Shown piece by piece: positions 8,162 through 19,418 of a stretch of DNA of 33,455 bases. The first letter of the stretch is position 1; each line of letters opens with the position of its first letter. The notes beneath the pieces were generated by a model that was given only the letters and a program-made list of their open reading frames with translations, did no database searches and was not told where the DNA came from. Location: assembly GCA_903843965.1 (NCBI GenBank), contig CAIMRY010000044.1, positions 1 through 33,455 of the forward strand, given 5' to 3'. The position numbers and the translations under genes are program-made. The stretch comes from an uncultured delta proteobacterium (lineage in GTDB: Bacteria; Desulfobacterota; Desulfovibrionia; Desulfovibrionales; Desulfovibrionaceae).

Positions 8162-8240
8162 GGCCTTTACCGGCCCGCCTGAAGCCCCTGTGCAGGGGCG
8201 AGCTCCGCGCGCCGCGCCAAGGTCGTTCCGGCATTGCCGG
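8162..8240. other. convergent intergenic region with GC-rich hairpins
   Basis: Between two convergent genes are three short dyads: one near 8159-8179, GCCCCTG/CAGGGGC at 8184-8190 and 8193-8199, and CCGGC/GCCGG at 8228-8232 and 8236-8240. None has a T-tract, so these are at best weak or Rho-assisted terminators. Confidence 0.3.
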
Positions 8241-8295
8241 GGAAACGCCGCCAGCCCGCATCTGGCAAGTGAATCCGGGAGCGCCCGGCGCATGC

Positions 8296-8340
8296 GGTTC
8301 CATCCGGTTCGGGCCGGTTCCATCCTATCTGGTTCGGGCC
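8296..8340. repeat. direct repeat, 20 and 25 bp units
   Basis: GGTTCCATCC followed by GGTTCGGGCC occurs at 8296-8315 and again at 8316-8340. The second copy has a 5-bp insert (TATCT) between the two halves. It lies just past the 3' end of the kinase gene, and no coding role is apparent. Confidence 0.6.
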
Positions 8341-8385
8341 GGTCCGGTCATGCGGGCGGAGAAAAATTGCAACCTCCCGGACAGG

Positions 8386-10923
<2,538 letters not shown>

Positions 10924-10981
10924 CGTTTCACGCTCTCCCATTCTGTAGCACAGCCAGCGCCAGGGCCACAAGGCCGCCGGT

Positions 10982-12250
10982 TCACAGCTCCCGGTCCGAT
11001 TGGTCCTGCGCCACGCCGCCGCCGAGCAGGGTGGCCCGGCCAAAGCGCAGGGCCGCTCCTGCCCGCGCGGACAGCGACAGCCGGGCCAGAACCGGGCTGG
11101 CCTCGTCCGGGATGAACTCCTGACCGATCACTTCCTGACCGATCGCTTGCTGGCTGATCGCTTGCTGGCTGATCACCTCCTGATGGGCCCCGATAGAGCT
11201 GGCGCTGCGGAACGCCGCACCCTGCACATCAGCCCGCGCGCCAGCGTTCGTGCCAGCTCCCCTGCCAACACCCTGGGCGCTCGCGCCAGTAAAATACGCG
11301 CCCTGCACCGCCTGCTTCAAGTTCTCCCCGGCGATCTCGTAGTACGCAGGCGAGCGGTCCAGCGCCTTCTCGAACAGGGCCTGGGCCTGGCCCACCTCGC
11401 CCCGCAGGTACAGGGCATAGCCCAGATTGTTCAGGGCGCGGGCGTCGCTTCCGCCTGCGCGGAAGGCGCTCAAGGCCTCTGCCGGGCGGCCCAGGCGCAC
11501 CAGCAGCAGGCCCAGGTTGTTGGCGCTGCGCTCGGGGTCGCGGGCGTTCTGCATGGCCAGGCGGAAGGTTCCCACTGCGGCCTCGGCCTCGCCAGACAGC
11601 ACCTGGGCCACGGCCAGATTGTTCAGAAGCTCTTCGCGTCCGGCTATTTCCTGCCCCCCGGCCTGGGCCATGGCCTGGGCCGCAGCCTGGCCGTGAAACT
11701 GCGGCAGGGCCAGGGCCGCCAGGAACTGCTCCCGGCCCTGGTCCGCTCGGCCCTGGTTCACGAGCAGCACGCCGAGATGGCAGCGCGCGCGCCAGCTGCC
11801 CGGAGCCAGGGCCACGGCGCGGGCAAAGGCCTGGCGGGCCTCGTCGCCCCTGCCCAGCCGCTCCAGGGCCAGCCCGGCGCAGTAGTGCGCGCCGGAGGCG
11901 TCCGACCGGGCGGCCAGGGCCAGCTGGAAGGCCGCCAGCGCGGCCTCCGGCTGGTTCAGGCGCAGCAGGGCCTGGCCCTTCTTGACCAGCAGCCCGACAT
12001 CGGCCGGGCGCGCGGCCAGGGCCTTGTCGTAGCCCGCCACGGCCTGGACGGCCCGGCCGGCATTGAGCTGCACGTCGGCCACGAACTCCTGCCGGGCGGA
12101 ATTCGCCGGATCAAGCAGGCCGGCTGCGCCGTTGTCCTGTCGGGCTGCGCTGTTGTCCGGACGGAAGGAGCAGGCCGGAAGCAGGAAGGCGACGGCCACG
12201 GAACAGATCAACGGCCAGGACCATTGCAACCATGAGGGCAGCTTGGGCAT
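10982..12250 (-). CDS. tadD: TadD-like TPR lipoprotein
   Basis: TadD is a TPR lipoprotein that helps the outer-membrane secretin assemble in Tad systems. This 422-residue protein has a signal peptide with lipobox LPAC near residue 27. Several TPR units follow from about residue 60 to 300, for example PEAALAAFQLALAARSDASG, ERSANNLGLLLVRLGRPAEA and ARALNNLGYALYLRGEVGQA. AAGGAG lies just before the ATG. Two repeat tracts stand out: a 21-bp doublet near the N-terminus (RPDNSAA, RQDNGAA), and a 15-bp unit copied five times at 11105-11180, giving HQEVI, SQQAI, SQQAI, GQEVI and GQEFI. The position after tadC fits tadD. The symbol rests on context and TPR content. Confidence 0.8.
   Translation of the reverse strand: MPKLPSWLQWSWPLICSVAVAFLLPACSFRPDNSAARQDNGAAGLLDPANSARQEFVADVQLNAGRAVQAVAGYDKALAARPADVGLLVKKGQALLRLNQPEAALAAFQLALAARSDASGAHYCAGLALERLGRGDEARQAFARAVALAPGSWRARCHLGVLLVNQGRADQGREQFLAALALPQFHGQAAAQAMAQAGGQEIAGREELLNNLAVAQVLSGEAEAAVGTFRLAMQNARDPERSANNLGLLLVRLGRPAEALSAFRAGGSDARALNNLGYALYLRGEVGQAQALFEKALDRSPAYYEIAGENLKQAVQGAYFTGASAQGVGRGAGTNAGARADVQGAAFRSASSIGAHQEVISQQAISQQAIGQEVIGQEFIPDEASPVLARLSLSARAGAALRFGRATLLGGGVAQDQSDREL
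11105..11180. repeat. 15-bp tandem repeat, about five copies, in the TPR gene
   Basis: Units such as ATCACTTCCTGACCG, ATCGCTTGCTGGCTG (twice, identical) and ATCACCTCCTGATGG follow one another in phase with the reading frame. The encoded five-residue unit is (S/G)Q(Q/E)(A/V/F)I, in the low-complexity C-terminal part of the protein. Confidence 0.8.
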
Positions 12251-12262
12251 GACAGACTCCTT

Positions 12263-13222
12263 TTACTGGCCCGTGCGGGCGAAAACATGCATGAACTGCA
12301 GCACCGCCGGGCCGATGAGCACCACGAAGAGCACCGGAAAGATGCACAGCACCAGCGGGAACATGAGTTTTGTCGGCAGCTTGGCTGCGGTTTCCTCGGC
12401 CCGCTGGAAGCGGCTGGTGCGCAGGGTGTCGGAATACACGCGCAGGGTGCGCGCCACGCTGATGCCGAAGGTGTCGGCCTGGACGAGCAGCGTCACCAGG
12501 CTCTGCACGTCCTCGATGCCGGTGCGCTCGGCCAGGTCCTTCAAGGCCTGCTGGCGCTGGCGGCCCGCGCGCATCTCCAGCGTCATGGTCCGCAGCTCCG
12601 CGCTGATCACCGGGGCGGACTCGCGCAGCTCCTCGCTCACCCGGTGGATGGCCTGGTCCAGGCCCATGCCCGACTCCACGCAGACCACCAGCAGGTCCAG
12701 CGCGTCGGGCAATTCGCAGAGCAGGGCCAGGCGGCGCTCGGCCATGCGGCTGCGCAGCCACATGCCCGGCAAAAGCGAGCCCAGGCTGGCCAGGGCCAGC
12801 ACGCCGAAGATCACGACCTGCACCGACGGGGACTTGGGCAGCAGCCAGGCCACGCCCAGGAACAGGGCGGGCGGGACGAGCATGAGCGCGGCCTTGGCCC
12901 CGTGGAACGACTGTGCGGCATTGGGCCCGCGCAGGCCCGCGCGAATGAGGTCAAGCCTGATGCGGTCCAGGCCGTCCTTGTCCTTGGGTCCCAGGCGCGC
13001 GCCCAGCACGCGCAGCATCCCGGCCAACAGGCGGCCAAGGCGCACCAGCACGGACTCGGCCTGCGCGCCTGCCTCGCCCACCCCGGCAAGCCCGGCCACC
13101 TTGCCGCGCAGCCGCGAGGAGTGCTCGGCCTGACGCCGCGCACCGAGCACGCCGAAGCCCAGCAGCAACACCGAGGCGAAGGCCAGGACCGAGGCCAGAA
13201 GCGGGATGAGCATGGCGTTCAT
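12263..13222 (-). CDS. tadC: TadC, inner-membrane platform protein of the Tad pilus
   Basis: TadC and TadB form the inner-membrane platform on which the CpaF ATPase acts during Flp pilus assembly. The 319-residue protein has an N-terminal membrane segment, a pair near 110-155, the T2SF/GspF-type cytoplasmic domain with LPDALDLLVVCVESGMGLDQAI, and a C-terminal helix (FPLVLCIFPVLFVVLIGPAV). AGGAGG is 7 nt before the ATG. It is 10 nt after tadB and just ahead of the TPR gene. Confidence 0.92.
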   Translation of the reverse strand: MNAMLIPLLASVLAFASVLLLGFGVLGARRQAEHSSRLRGKVAGLAGVGEAGAQAESVLVRLGRLLAGMLRVLGARLGPKDKDGLDRIRLDLIRAGLRGPNAAQSFHGAKAALMLVPPALFLGVAWLLPKSPSVQVVIFGVLALASLGSLLPGMWLRSRMAERRLALLCELPDALDLLVVCVESGMGLDQAIHRVSEELRESAPVISAELRTMTLEMRAGRQRQQALKDLAERTGIEDVQSLVTLLVQADTFGISVARTLRVYSDTLRTSRFQRAEETAAKLPTKLMFPLVLCIFPVLFVVLIGPAVLQFMHVFARTGQ

Positions 13223-13232
13223 GGCGCGCCTC

Positions 13233-14198
13233 CTAGACCTTGAAGTTGACCATGCGGCGGATGACGAAAAAGCCGATGACCATGGACCCCAGGGCCGACT
13301 TGATCATGGTCCGGCCCAGGGGCTCGGTGAACAGAAGCGACATGTACTCGGGCTTGATCAGGTACAGGGCCCCGCCCGCCACAAAGGGCAGGGCCAACAG
13401 CACGATGGCCGAGATGCGCCCCTCGGCCGAGAGGATGCGGATGCGGCCGTGGATCTTGAAGCGCTCGCGCACCAGGGCGGCGGTGTTGCCGATGATCTCC
13501 GAGAGGTTGCCGCCGGTCTCGCGCTGGATGTTCACCGAAACCACGAAGAACTTGAGGTCGAGCGAGTCCACGCGCTCCATGAGGTTGTGCAGGGCCTTCT
13601 CGGTGTCCATGCCGAAGTTGATCTCATCGAGCGTGGTGGCGAACTCCGGGCCGATGGGGTCGGCGAATTCGGCGGCCACCATGCGCATGCCCCCGGCAAA
13701 GGTGTTGCCGGCCTTGAGCGCGCGGGAGATGAGGTCCAGCGCGTCGGGCAGCTGGCGCTGCAGGTTCTGCATGCGCGCGGCCCGGCGGCGGTATACGCGC
13801 ACGATGGGCAGCGCCCCGAGCAGGCACGCGGCCAAGAACGCGAACAAAACCGCGCCCGTGGCCAAAAGCGCCAGCAAAAAGCCCACGGCGGCCACCACGG
13901 CGGAGAGCAGCAGATACACCCCGGGGGTGCCGGTCATCCTGGCCTGGCGGATGACGCGCTCAAAGCTGCGGGTCCAGTCCTGCCCGGCCAGCAGGCGGTG
14001 GAACCAGGGCACCTCGCTATAGACCGTGCGGCGCACGATGTCCTGGGACGAGACCTCCGGACCGGCCAGAGCCAGGGCCTTGAGCCGCTGCCCAACGCGC
14101 TCCTGGCGGGCCCGCGCCGCCGCGCCCAGGGCGTTCATGGCGAACAGCGCGAAGAACAGGGTGGCCAGGGCCAGGAGCAGGGCGATGAGTCCGGGCAT
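13233..14198 (-). CDS. tadB: TadB, inner-membrane platform protein of the Tad pilus
   Basis: This 321-residue T2SF-family protein pairs with TadC. It has an N-terminal membrane segment, two more near 95-135, and the GspF-like core with LPDALDLISRALKAGNTFAGGM followed by QRETGGNLSEIIGN, the usual TadB signature. Two helices end the protein, which finishes RRMVNFKV. It is 9 nt downstream of cpaF and 10 nt upstream of tadC, within one transcription unit. The ribosome site is moderate (AGGCAGG). Confidence 0.92.
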   Translation of the reverse strand: MPGLIALLLALATLFFALFAMNALGAAARARQERVGQRLKALALAGPEVSSQDIVRRTVYSEVPWFHRLLAGQDWTRSFERVIRQARMTGTPGVYLLLSAVVAAVGFLLALLATGAVLFAFLAACLLGALPIVRVYRRRAARMQNLQRQLPDALDLISRALKAGNTFAGGMRMVAAEFADPIGPEFATTLDEINFGMDTEKALHNLMERVDSLDLKFFVVSVNIQRETGGNLSEIIGNTAALVRERFKIHGRIRILSAEGRISAIVLLALPFVAGGALYLIKPEYMSLLFTEPLGRTMIKSALGSMVIGFFVIRRMVNFKV

Positions 14199-14207
14199 GG
14201 GGCCTGC

Positions 14208-15650
14208 CTATGCCGCCCCGCCAAGGGGGGCGAAGAGGTGCTGGTCCAGGGACACGCCGCGCGCCGCCAGCCGGTCGGAGAACTTGGGCCGGATGCCGCG
14301 CGAAACGAAGCGGCCCTTGACCTTGCCGCGCTCGTCCAGGCCACTCTGCTCAAAGGCGAAGATCTCCTGCATGGTGATCATCTCGCCCTCCATGCCGGTG
14401 ATCTCCTGGAAGCTGATGAGCTTGCGGCTGCCGTCCATGAGCCGCGAGACCTGGATGATGACGTCGATGGCCGAGCTGATGTAGCGCTTGAGCGAGACAT
14501 CGGAGATGTTCAGGCCGGACATGGCGACCATGGTCTCCAGGCGCATCAGCGCATCGCGCGGGGTGTTGGCGTGGATGGTGGCGAGCGAGCCGTCGTGGCC
14601 GGTGTTCATGGCCTGGAGCATGTCCAGGGCCTCGGCCCCGCGCACCTCGCCGATGATGATGCGGTCCGGGCGCATGCGCAGGCAGTTCTTGACCAGCTCG
14701 CGCTGGGTCACCTCGCCCCGGCCCTCGATGTTCATGGGCCTGGTCTCCAGCCGAACCACGTGGGCCTGCTTGAGCTGCAGCTCCGCAGCGTCCTCGATGG
14801 TCACGATGCGCTCCTCCTCGGGGATGAAGCGCGAAAGCACGTTGAGCATGGTCGTCTTGCCGCTGCCCGTGCCGCCGGAGATGAGCACGTTCAGGCTGCA
14901 GTGCACGATGCCCATGAGCACCTCGCCGATCTCCGGGGGCAAGGCGCCGAAGCGGATCAGGTCGGAGAGCTCCAGCGGGTCCTTGGAGAACTTGCGGATG
15001 GACAGCGAGGGGCCGTCGATGGCCAGCGGCGGGATGATGGCGTTGACGCGGGAGCCGTCGGCCAGACGCGCGTCGACCATGGGCGAGGACTCGTCCACGC
15101 GCCTGCCCACCTGGGACACGATGCGGTCGATGATCTTGCGCAGGTGCTCGTCGTCCTTGAACCGGGCCGGGGTGAGCTCCAGGATGCCCTTTCGCTCCAC
15201 GTAAATGTTGCGGTAACCGTTGACCAGGATGTCGTTGACCGTGGGGTCCTTGATGTAGGGCTCCAGCGGCCCCAGGCCCAGCACCTCGTCCTCGATCTCG
15301 CCCAGCAGGCTCTTGCGCTCAGCCGCGTTGAGCGGGGCCTGGGCAAAGTCCTCACGCAATATGCGCTCCACCACGCGCATGATCTCCTGACGCATCTCGT
15401 CCCTGGGCAGGCTGTCCAGCAGGGAGAGGTCCAGCACGTCGATGAGCCGGTCGTGGATGCTGTTCTTGATCTCGTGGTACTGGTCGCTTCTGGTATGGTC
15501 GACCTTGGGCTGATCCGTAACCTCGACCGCGGGGTGGGCCTCGGCCCTGGCCGCCGGACTCTGGCGCGCCGCCGGAATGGCGGCCCTGGGGACGACCCTG
15601 GAGACGGCGGCGCTCTGTGCAGTCTTGTGCAGGCGGGCGGCAAGGTCCAT
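14208..15650 (-). CDS. cpaF: CpaF/TadA, secretion ATPase of the Tad pilus
   Basis: This hexameric ATPase powers Flp pilus assembly. The 480-residue protein has a variable N-terminal 60 residues, then the family core. Walker A GGTGSGKT is at 259-266, the Asp box [10 protein letters not shown] near 282-291, Walker [10 protein letters not shown] near 330-338, and the His box [12 protein letters not shown] near 351-362. The open frame extends upstream into cpaE, but ATG 15650 is chosen because GAGG lies about 7 nt before it and it falls 8 nt after the cpaE stop. It is also known as tadA. Confidence 0.95.
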   Translation of the reverse strand: MDLAARLHKTAQSAAVSRVVPRAAIPAARQSPAARAEAHPAVEVTDQPKVDHTRSDQYHEIKNSIHDRLIDVLDLSLLDSLPRDEMRQEIMRVVERILREDFAQAPLNAAERKSLLGEIEDEVLGLGPLEPYIKDPTVNDILVNGYRNIYVERKGILELTPARFKDDEHLRKIIDRIVSQVGRRVDESSPMVDARLADGSRVNAIIPPLAIDGPSLSIRKFSKDPLELSDLIRFGALPPEIGEVLMGIVHCSLNVLISGGTGSGKTTMLNVLSRFIPEEERIVTIEDAAELQLKQAHVVRLETRPMNIEGRGEVTQRELVKNCLRMRPDRIIIGEVRGAEALDMLQAMNTGHDGSLATIHANTPRDALMRLETMVAMSGLNISDVSLKRYISSAIDVIIQVSRLMDGSRKLISFQEITGMEGEMITMQEIFAFEQSGLDERGKVKGRFVSRGIRPKFSDRLAARGVSLDQHLFAPLGGAA

Positions 15651-15658
15651 GGCGCGCC

Positions 15659-16942
15659 TCAGCCGTTGCGGCGGGTCAGGGATTGGGCCAGCGGAGACTG
15701 GCGCAGGCGCGCCCAGAGCGAGCCCGAGGCCAAGGTCTGCTCGGCCTGGGGCAGAACATCGCGGCACAGGTCCCGGGCCATGGCGGCAAAGCCCTTGGAC
15801 AGGGCCGAGGCAGGATCGGCCTCGGCCAGGGTCTTGCCCTGGTTGATGGCCGAAAGCGCGGCGCGGTAGTCGTTGACCACGGCCCAACTGATGCGCTGCT
15901 GCAAAATGCCCTCGGCCTCGCCCGTGCCGATGTCGGACTCCGAGGTCTTGCGGTTGGCCACCAGGCGCAGGCGCGGCAGCAGCTGGGGCTGCGTGGCCCG
16001 CACGGCCTCCAGAAAGCGCTTTGCCCGGGCCAGGCACGGCAGGGAGAGGTCCAGGACCAGCAACACGTCGTCGGCCATGTCCAGGGCCTCCAGAATGGCC
16101 TCGCCGTTGCCTGCGCCCGCCCCGGTGCCAAGGTCGACGACCACCTGGGCGTAGCCGTGGCGCAAGAGCTCCAGGATCTGGAGCAGAACCTCCGGCTCAA
16201 GGGCCGCCTCGGCGCTGAAGTCCGGCGCGGGCAGCACGGCCAGGCCGGAGCGGTGCCGGGCCATGACGCTCTCCAGATAGGTGGCGTCCAGGCGCTCGAT
16301 GTTCTGGGCCACGTCGGCCCAGGTGTAGGTGTGCTCCAGGTCCAGAAAGATCGGCGTCTCGCCCTGGGGCTGGGCCAGGTCCAGCAGGGCCGTGCGGCCC
16401 GCGCCCTGGCGGGTCAGCGCGTCGGCCAGGTTCACGGCCACGGTGGTGGTCCCGATGCCGCCCTTGGCCCCCAGCACCAGCACGATGCGCCCGTCCTGGC
16501 CCGCCTGGCCACCCTGGCCAGCAGCCTGGGCGGCCTGGAAGGACTGGCCAGCCTGTGACTGCGAGGCCTGGCCCCGGTCCCGGAGGCGCTGCGCACGGTC
16601 CAGGGCGGCGCGCAGGTCGGCCTCGGCCACGGGCTCGGGCAGATATTCGCTGATGCCCGCACGCATGGCCGCAAGCAGCAGCTCCGGGGTCGGGGCCGGA
16701 CCCACAAGGATCACCAGGGCGGGTTGCCCCTGCCCGGCCCTATCCCGCTCAGACAGGCTGGCCGCCAGGGCCAGGTCCGCCGCCGGGTCCGCGCCCAGGG
16801 CCAAAAGCACCGGCCCGTCGCCGCAGAACGCCTCGCGCGGGAGCACCGCGACCCCGTCCAGGGCGGCCAGGGCCAGCACCAGGGCCTCGCGGCGCTGTTC
16901 CTGCACGGCCTCCACGGCAACGGTGATCATCCGGCTGTTCAT
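15659..16942 (-). CDS. cpaE: CpaE/TadZ, ParA-like localisation ATPase of the Tad pilus
   Basis: CpaE/TadZ proteins place the Tad machine in the cell, often at a pole. The 427-residue protein has an N-terminal receiver-like domain (about 5-120) in which the usual phosphorylation site is not evident. A Gln/Ala/Gly-rich linker (about 124-150) follows, and then a MinD/ParA ATPase domain with the deviant Walker [11 protein letters not shown] at 158-167. Later motifs include VVVDLGTG. The linker is made of short repeats rich in GQA and QAA. AAGGAG precedes the ATG. It sits between tadG and cpaF. Confidence 0.9.
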   Translation of the reverse strand: MNSRMITVAVEAVQEQRREALVLALAALDGVAVLPREAFCGDGPVLLALGADPAADLALAASLSERDRAGQGQPALVILVGPAPTPELLLAAMRAGISEYLPEPVAEADLRAALDRAQRLRDRGQASQSQAGQSFQAAQAAGQGGQAGQDGRIVLVLGAKGGIGTTTVAVNLADALTRQGAGRTALLDLAQPQGETPIFLDLEHTYTWADVAQNIERLDATYLESVMARHRSGLAVLPAPDFSAEAALEPEVLLQILELLRHGYAQVVVDLGTGAGAGNGEAILEALDMADDVLLVLDLSLPCLARAKRFLEAVRATQPQLLPRLRLVANRKTSESDIGTGEAEGILQQRISWAVVNDYRAALSAINQGKTLAEADPASALSKGFAAMARDLCRDVLPQAEQTLASGSLWARLRQSPLAQSLTRRNG

Positions 16943-17014
16943 GCGCGTCTCCTTGTGTCCTCAACATCAACGTCAACATTTACATTTACATCAACTGTCG
17001 GCAGGGCCTGCGCG

Positions 17015-18202
17015 CTACCCGCCCGCGCCCCGGCCGGAATCCTCGATGAGCCTGGCCACGGCGAGCATGCCGTTGCCCGTGCCGTTGCTCTTGGGCGAAT
17101 AGGGCACGGCCTTGAGGAACCGGCCCGTGACATTGCCGGAGTTGTCGATGCCTTCAATGAACACCGCGCCCAGCTGGGTCACCGTGACGTAGCTGCGTCC
17201 GCTTGTCGGCGGGTACAGCGGGCTGTAGAAGGGGATGAGCACCACGCGGGGGCTGAGCAGCGGGTCCTTGTAGGAGCTGCCCTTCACCGACTTGCTCCCC
17301 GTGTCCCAATAGGCCCCGGAGTCATTGGAAATCAGATCGATCACACCCGACCTCGTGGGTCCGCTCATGTTGCCCGTCTCGGTTTGCAGCTTGTCGCCCG
17401 GCTCCACAACCGCCACATTCGATCCATCGCACCCGGCGATGTTGGTGGAGTATTCTCAGGCGCCAGGGGAAGGGATCCCCTTGTTGAGCGGCGGGTAGTC
17501 CACCGCGTTGTACTGGCCGGGAACCATGGCGGTGGCGGGGTCGCCCGCCTTGAGCACGATGACCGCGCCCACGTCCGCCGCGCCGTAGCCCTGCACCTGC
17601 AGCGAGGCCATCTCCTTGGCGCTGCCCGTATCCAGCATGCCGTTGCCGTAGTACTTGGACTTCGAGGACTCGGCGTAGTCGTTCCAGGTGAACTTGGTGG
17701 TCACGCTCCAGGGCCGCAGGCACTTGCTCGACGCGGCGTTGACCACCCCGGCCCTGGCCTTGGCCGTGAGGTCGGCCGTGTCCACGTCCACCACCCGGCC
17801 GAAGAACAGGCTCACGGCATTGCCGCGCGCCTGGGCCCGGCGCACCGTGACCTCGACCTGGTTGGGCGCGCTGGTGTTCACCACGCCGTCCTTGTAGAAG
17901 ATGATGTCCCCAGACTGCACGGCCGTATCGGGCTTGTCCTGGCTGTCCAGGTTGGCCTTGGCGTAGTCCAGGATGACGCTGCGCACCTTGGCCAGGTCCG
18001 AGCCGTAGGAGATGAGCGCATTGGCCCCGGCCAGGGCTGCGGCGTCGGCCGAGGTCTGCAGGCTGCTGCGGCGCACGTGCAGCACGCCCAGGTCCAGGGA
18101 CAGGGCGGCGATGCCCGCCAAAGCCGCCAGGGCCAGCGCCAGGATAACGCCCGAGGCGCCGTGCTCGTTGCGGTACAGGGAACGCGCTGTGGCTGTGTAC
18201 AT
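17015..18202 (-). CDS. tadG: TadG-like pilus assembly protein interrupted by an in-frame TGA
   Basis: The first part, from ATG 18202, has the TadG N-terminus: HGASGVILALALAALAGIAALSLDLG, a membrane anchor, then SLQTSADAAALAGANAL. After codon 248 the frame meets TGA at 17458-17456. The same frame then continues for 146 codons to TAG at 17015, with EYSTNIAGCDGSNV and ETGNMSGPT, the kind of sequence expected in the second half of this family. So one gene carries one stop. Start 18202 is favoured over 18223 because GGGAGGA lies 5-6 nt upstream. A nonsense mutation, a sequencing error, or recoding would all fit. If the stop is real and terminating, a 248-residue product is made. Confidence 0.75.
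17425..17458 (-). other. in-frame TGA followed by a SECIS-like hairpin in tadG
   Basis: TGA occupies 17458-17456 on the minus strand. Twenty nucleotides later begins a 5-nt loop CGGGT (17435-17431) closed by the perfect 6-bp stem CATCGC/GCGATG. The loop has G in its second position, and the spacing falls within the range described for bacterial SECIS elements. GC-rich DNA makes such hairpins by chance, and no selenoprotein is known in this family, so this is only a candidate. Confidence 0.3.
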
Positions 18203-18215
18203 GATGTCCTCCCGC

Positions 18216-18653
18216 CTATTCATGGCGCGCTGTGGCCCTGGTGGAAAAAGCCTGGGGGAAGAGCCCCCCCCAGGAGGCCAGGGCGTAGCCGACCAGGTTG
18301 TAGGTCACGGTGATCTGCATGGCCGTGCCGCGCGTGGCCCCGTTCAAGGCCGGGGACACGCTCACGCGGACCTTGCTGGAGTCCAGCCCGGCGGCGGCCA
18401 CGCAGCTTTGCACGATGAAGGCCGGGTCATGCCCGCGCGAGGCCTCGAACACGCCCTCGTGGGCGGCGCGGGACACGGCGTGGCTCACGTCCAGGTAGCG
18501 GCTGAAGTCGGCCAGGCCGAGCAGCATCGGGGCCAGCACCAGGGACACGGCCAGGGCGAACTCCAGCGTGGCCGAGCCCTTTTCGCGCGCCTTCCTGGCG
18601 TTCATGGCCGCGTTGTCGGCTGCGTTCATGGCGGTGTTCATGACGGCGTTCAT
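18216..18653 (-). CDS. tadE: TadE-like pseudopilin (second copy)
   Basis: TadE proteins are minor pseudopilins processed by the TadV peptidase. This 145-residue protein has the hallmark AREKGSATLEFALAVSLVLAPMLLGLADF: a short leader, Gly-Ser before a Glu at position 5 of the mature chain, then a hydrophobic helix. The 26-residue leader is unusual, built of four-residue repeats (MNAV, MNTA, MNAA, DNAA, MNAR) from 12-bp DNA units. AAGGAGG is 5 nt before ATG 18653, which supports this start despite the several Met codons that follow. It is 10 nt downstream of the other tadE. Confidence 0.85.
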   Translation of the reverse strand: MNAVMNTAMNAADNAAMNARKAREKGSATLEFALAVSLVLAPMLLGLADFSRYLDVSHAVSRAAHEGVFEASRGHDPAFIVQSCVAAAGLDSSKVRVSVSPALNGATRGTAMQITVTYNLVGYALASWGGLFPQAFSTRATARHE

Positions 18654-18656
18654 GGC
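18599..18656. repeat. 12-bp tandem repeat at the start of tadE
   Basis: Units GTTCATGGCCGC, GTTGTCGGCTGC, GTTCATGGCGGT and GTTCATGACGGC are in phase with the gene. They supply several possible Met starts, so the leader length could change with repeat number. Confidence 0.7.
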
Positions 18657-18663
18657 GTCCTCC

Positions 18664-19071
18664 TTAGGGTTGGTGGACCATGACGGAGGTGGAGGAAAGG
18701 GTCCTGTGGGCCAGGATATCCGGCGCCAGCTCGCTCAGCAGCAGGAAGTCGAAGCCCACGCTCACGGTGACGGACACCGGCTGGCTCGCGGTCCTGGCGC
18801 CCACCAGCACTGTGGGCGCGGTCTTGATGCCGCCGTCGGACATGCGCTTGGCGGCCAGGCTGACCACCGCAGCGTTGCTGGGCTCTGGCAGCACGGCCAG
18901 GCGCGCGGCCTCGGCTGCGGCGGAGTTGACCACGGTCTGGGTCCACATGAGCCGGCCAAAATCCACAAAGGCCAGCAGAAGGGCCATGAAGATGGGCAGG
19001 AGCAGCGCGGCCTCAAGGGAGATGGACCCCCGCTGGCCCCGGACATGGGAATGGCGCGGTGTGGCGTTCAT
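18664..19071 (-). CDS. tadE: TadE-like pseudopilin (first copy)
   Basis: This 135-residue TadE-type protein has RGQRGSISLEAALLLPIFMALLLAFVDFGRL: cleavage after Gly, Glu at +5, and a hydrophobic helix, followed by TQTVVNSAAAEAARLAVL. It would be a minor pseudopilin of the Flp system. ATG 19071 overlaps the stop of the upstream lipoprotein gene by one base, with AAGGAG 8 nt upstream, so longer open-frame starts are rejected. The second tadE follows 10 nt later. Confidence 0.88.
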   Translation of the reverse strand: MNATPRHSHVRGQRGSISLEAALLLPIFMALLLAFVDFGRLMWTQTVVNSAAAEAARLAVLPEPSNAAVVSLAAKRMSDGGIKTAPTVLVGARTASQPVSVTVSVGFDFLLLSELAPDILAHRTLSSTSVMVHQP

Positions 19072-19391
19072 CACTTCGTCTCCTTGACGGTAAGGATGGA
19101 TTCCGGCTTGGACTCCCTGGGCCTGCCGGTCTGGGGGTCGGCCTCGGAACTCTTGCGATAGGCCTCCAGGGCGTTCCTGGCGTACACCCCGTCCAGGCCC
19201 GCCACTGGCCGGTCGCTGGCCGGGGTCGGGTCGAGCTTCTGGTTCTCCACGGCCATCCGCACGGACAGGCCCCAGGTGGCGTCCAGCGGCGGACGGGCGG
19301 CGTCGAGCCCGCAACCCGCGAGCAGACCCAGCAGGACCGACAGGACCAATGCCCAGGCGGCGGCGATGCGGTTCAACGGGCGGGCGTTCAT
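19071..19391 (-). CDS. small Tad-locus lipoprotein
   Basis: This 106-residue protein has a signal peptide and lipobox LAGC near residue 27. Later comes LDPTPASDRPVAGLDGVYA, then ALEAYRKS. A similar LDP...PV.GLDG.YA...Y..S pattern is, as I recall, found in small proteins of other Tad loci, though I cannot name a family. It sits between the secretin gene and the first tadE, and its stop overlaps the tadE start. AAGGAG is 7 nt before the ATG. A role near the secretin in the outer membrane is plausible but unproven. Confidence 0.75.
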   Translation of the reverse strand: MNARPLNRIAAAWALVLSVLLGLLAGCGLDAARPPLDATWGLSVRMAVENQKLDPTPASDRPVAGLDGVYARNALEAYRKSSEADPQTGRPRESKPESILTVKETK

Positions 19392-19418
19392 GGCGATCTC
19401 CTTCCTGTTTCCTTGCGT

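Noticed and set aside
11105-11180. CRISPR-like repeat array
   Set aside because: Units are 15 bp, directly adjacent, in frame and inside a gene; there are no spacers.
13206-15869. An 887-codon plus-strand open frame
   Set aside because: It is antisense to tadB and cpaF, both recognised with motifs in order; its His/Gln/Gly-rich composition is that of a shadow frame.
17015-17416. A separate small gene starting at GTG 17416
   Set aside because: The frame is continuous with the TadG frame up to the TGA and matches the second half of TadG; no ribosome site precedes the GTG.
15648-18230. GGCGCGCC and GCGCGC words recurring right before several tad start codons
   Set aside because: They occur where Shine-Dalgarno and spacer are GC-rich; too short and expected by composition to call a motif.
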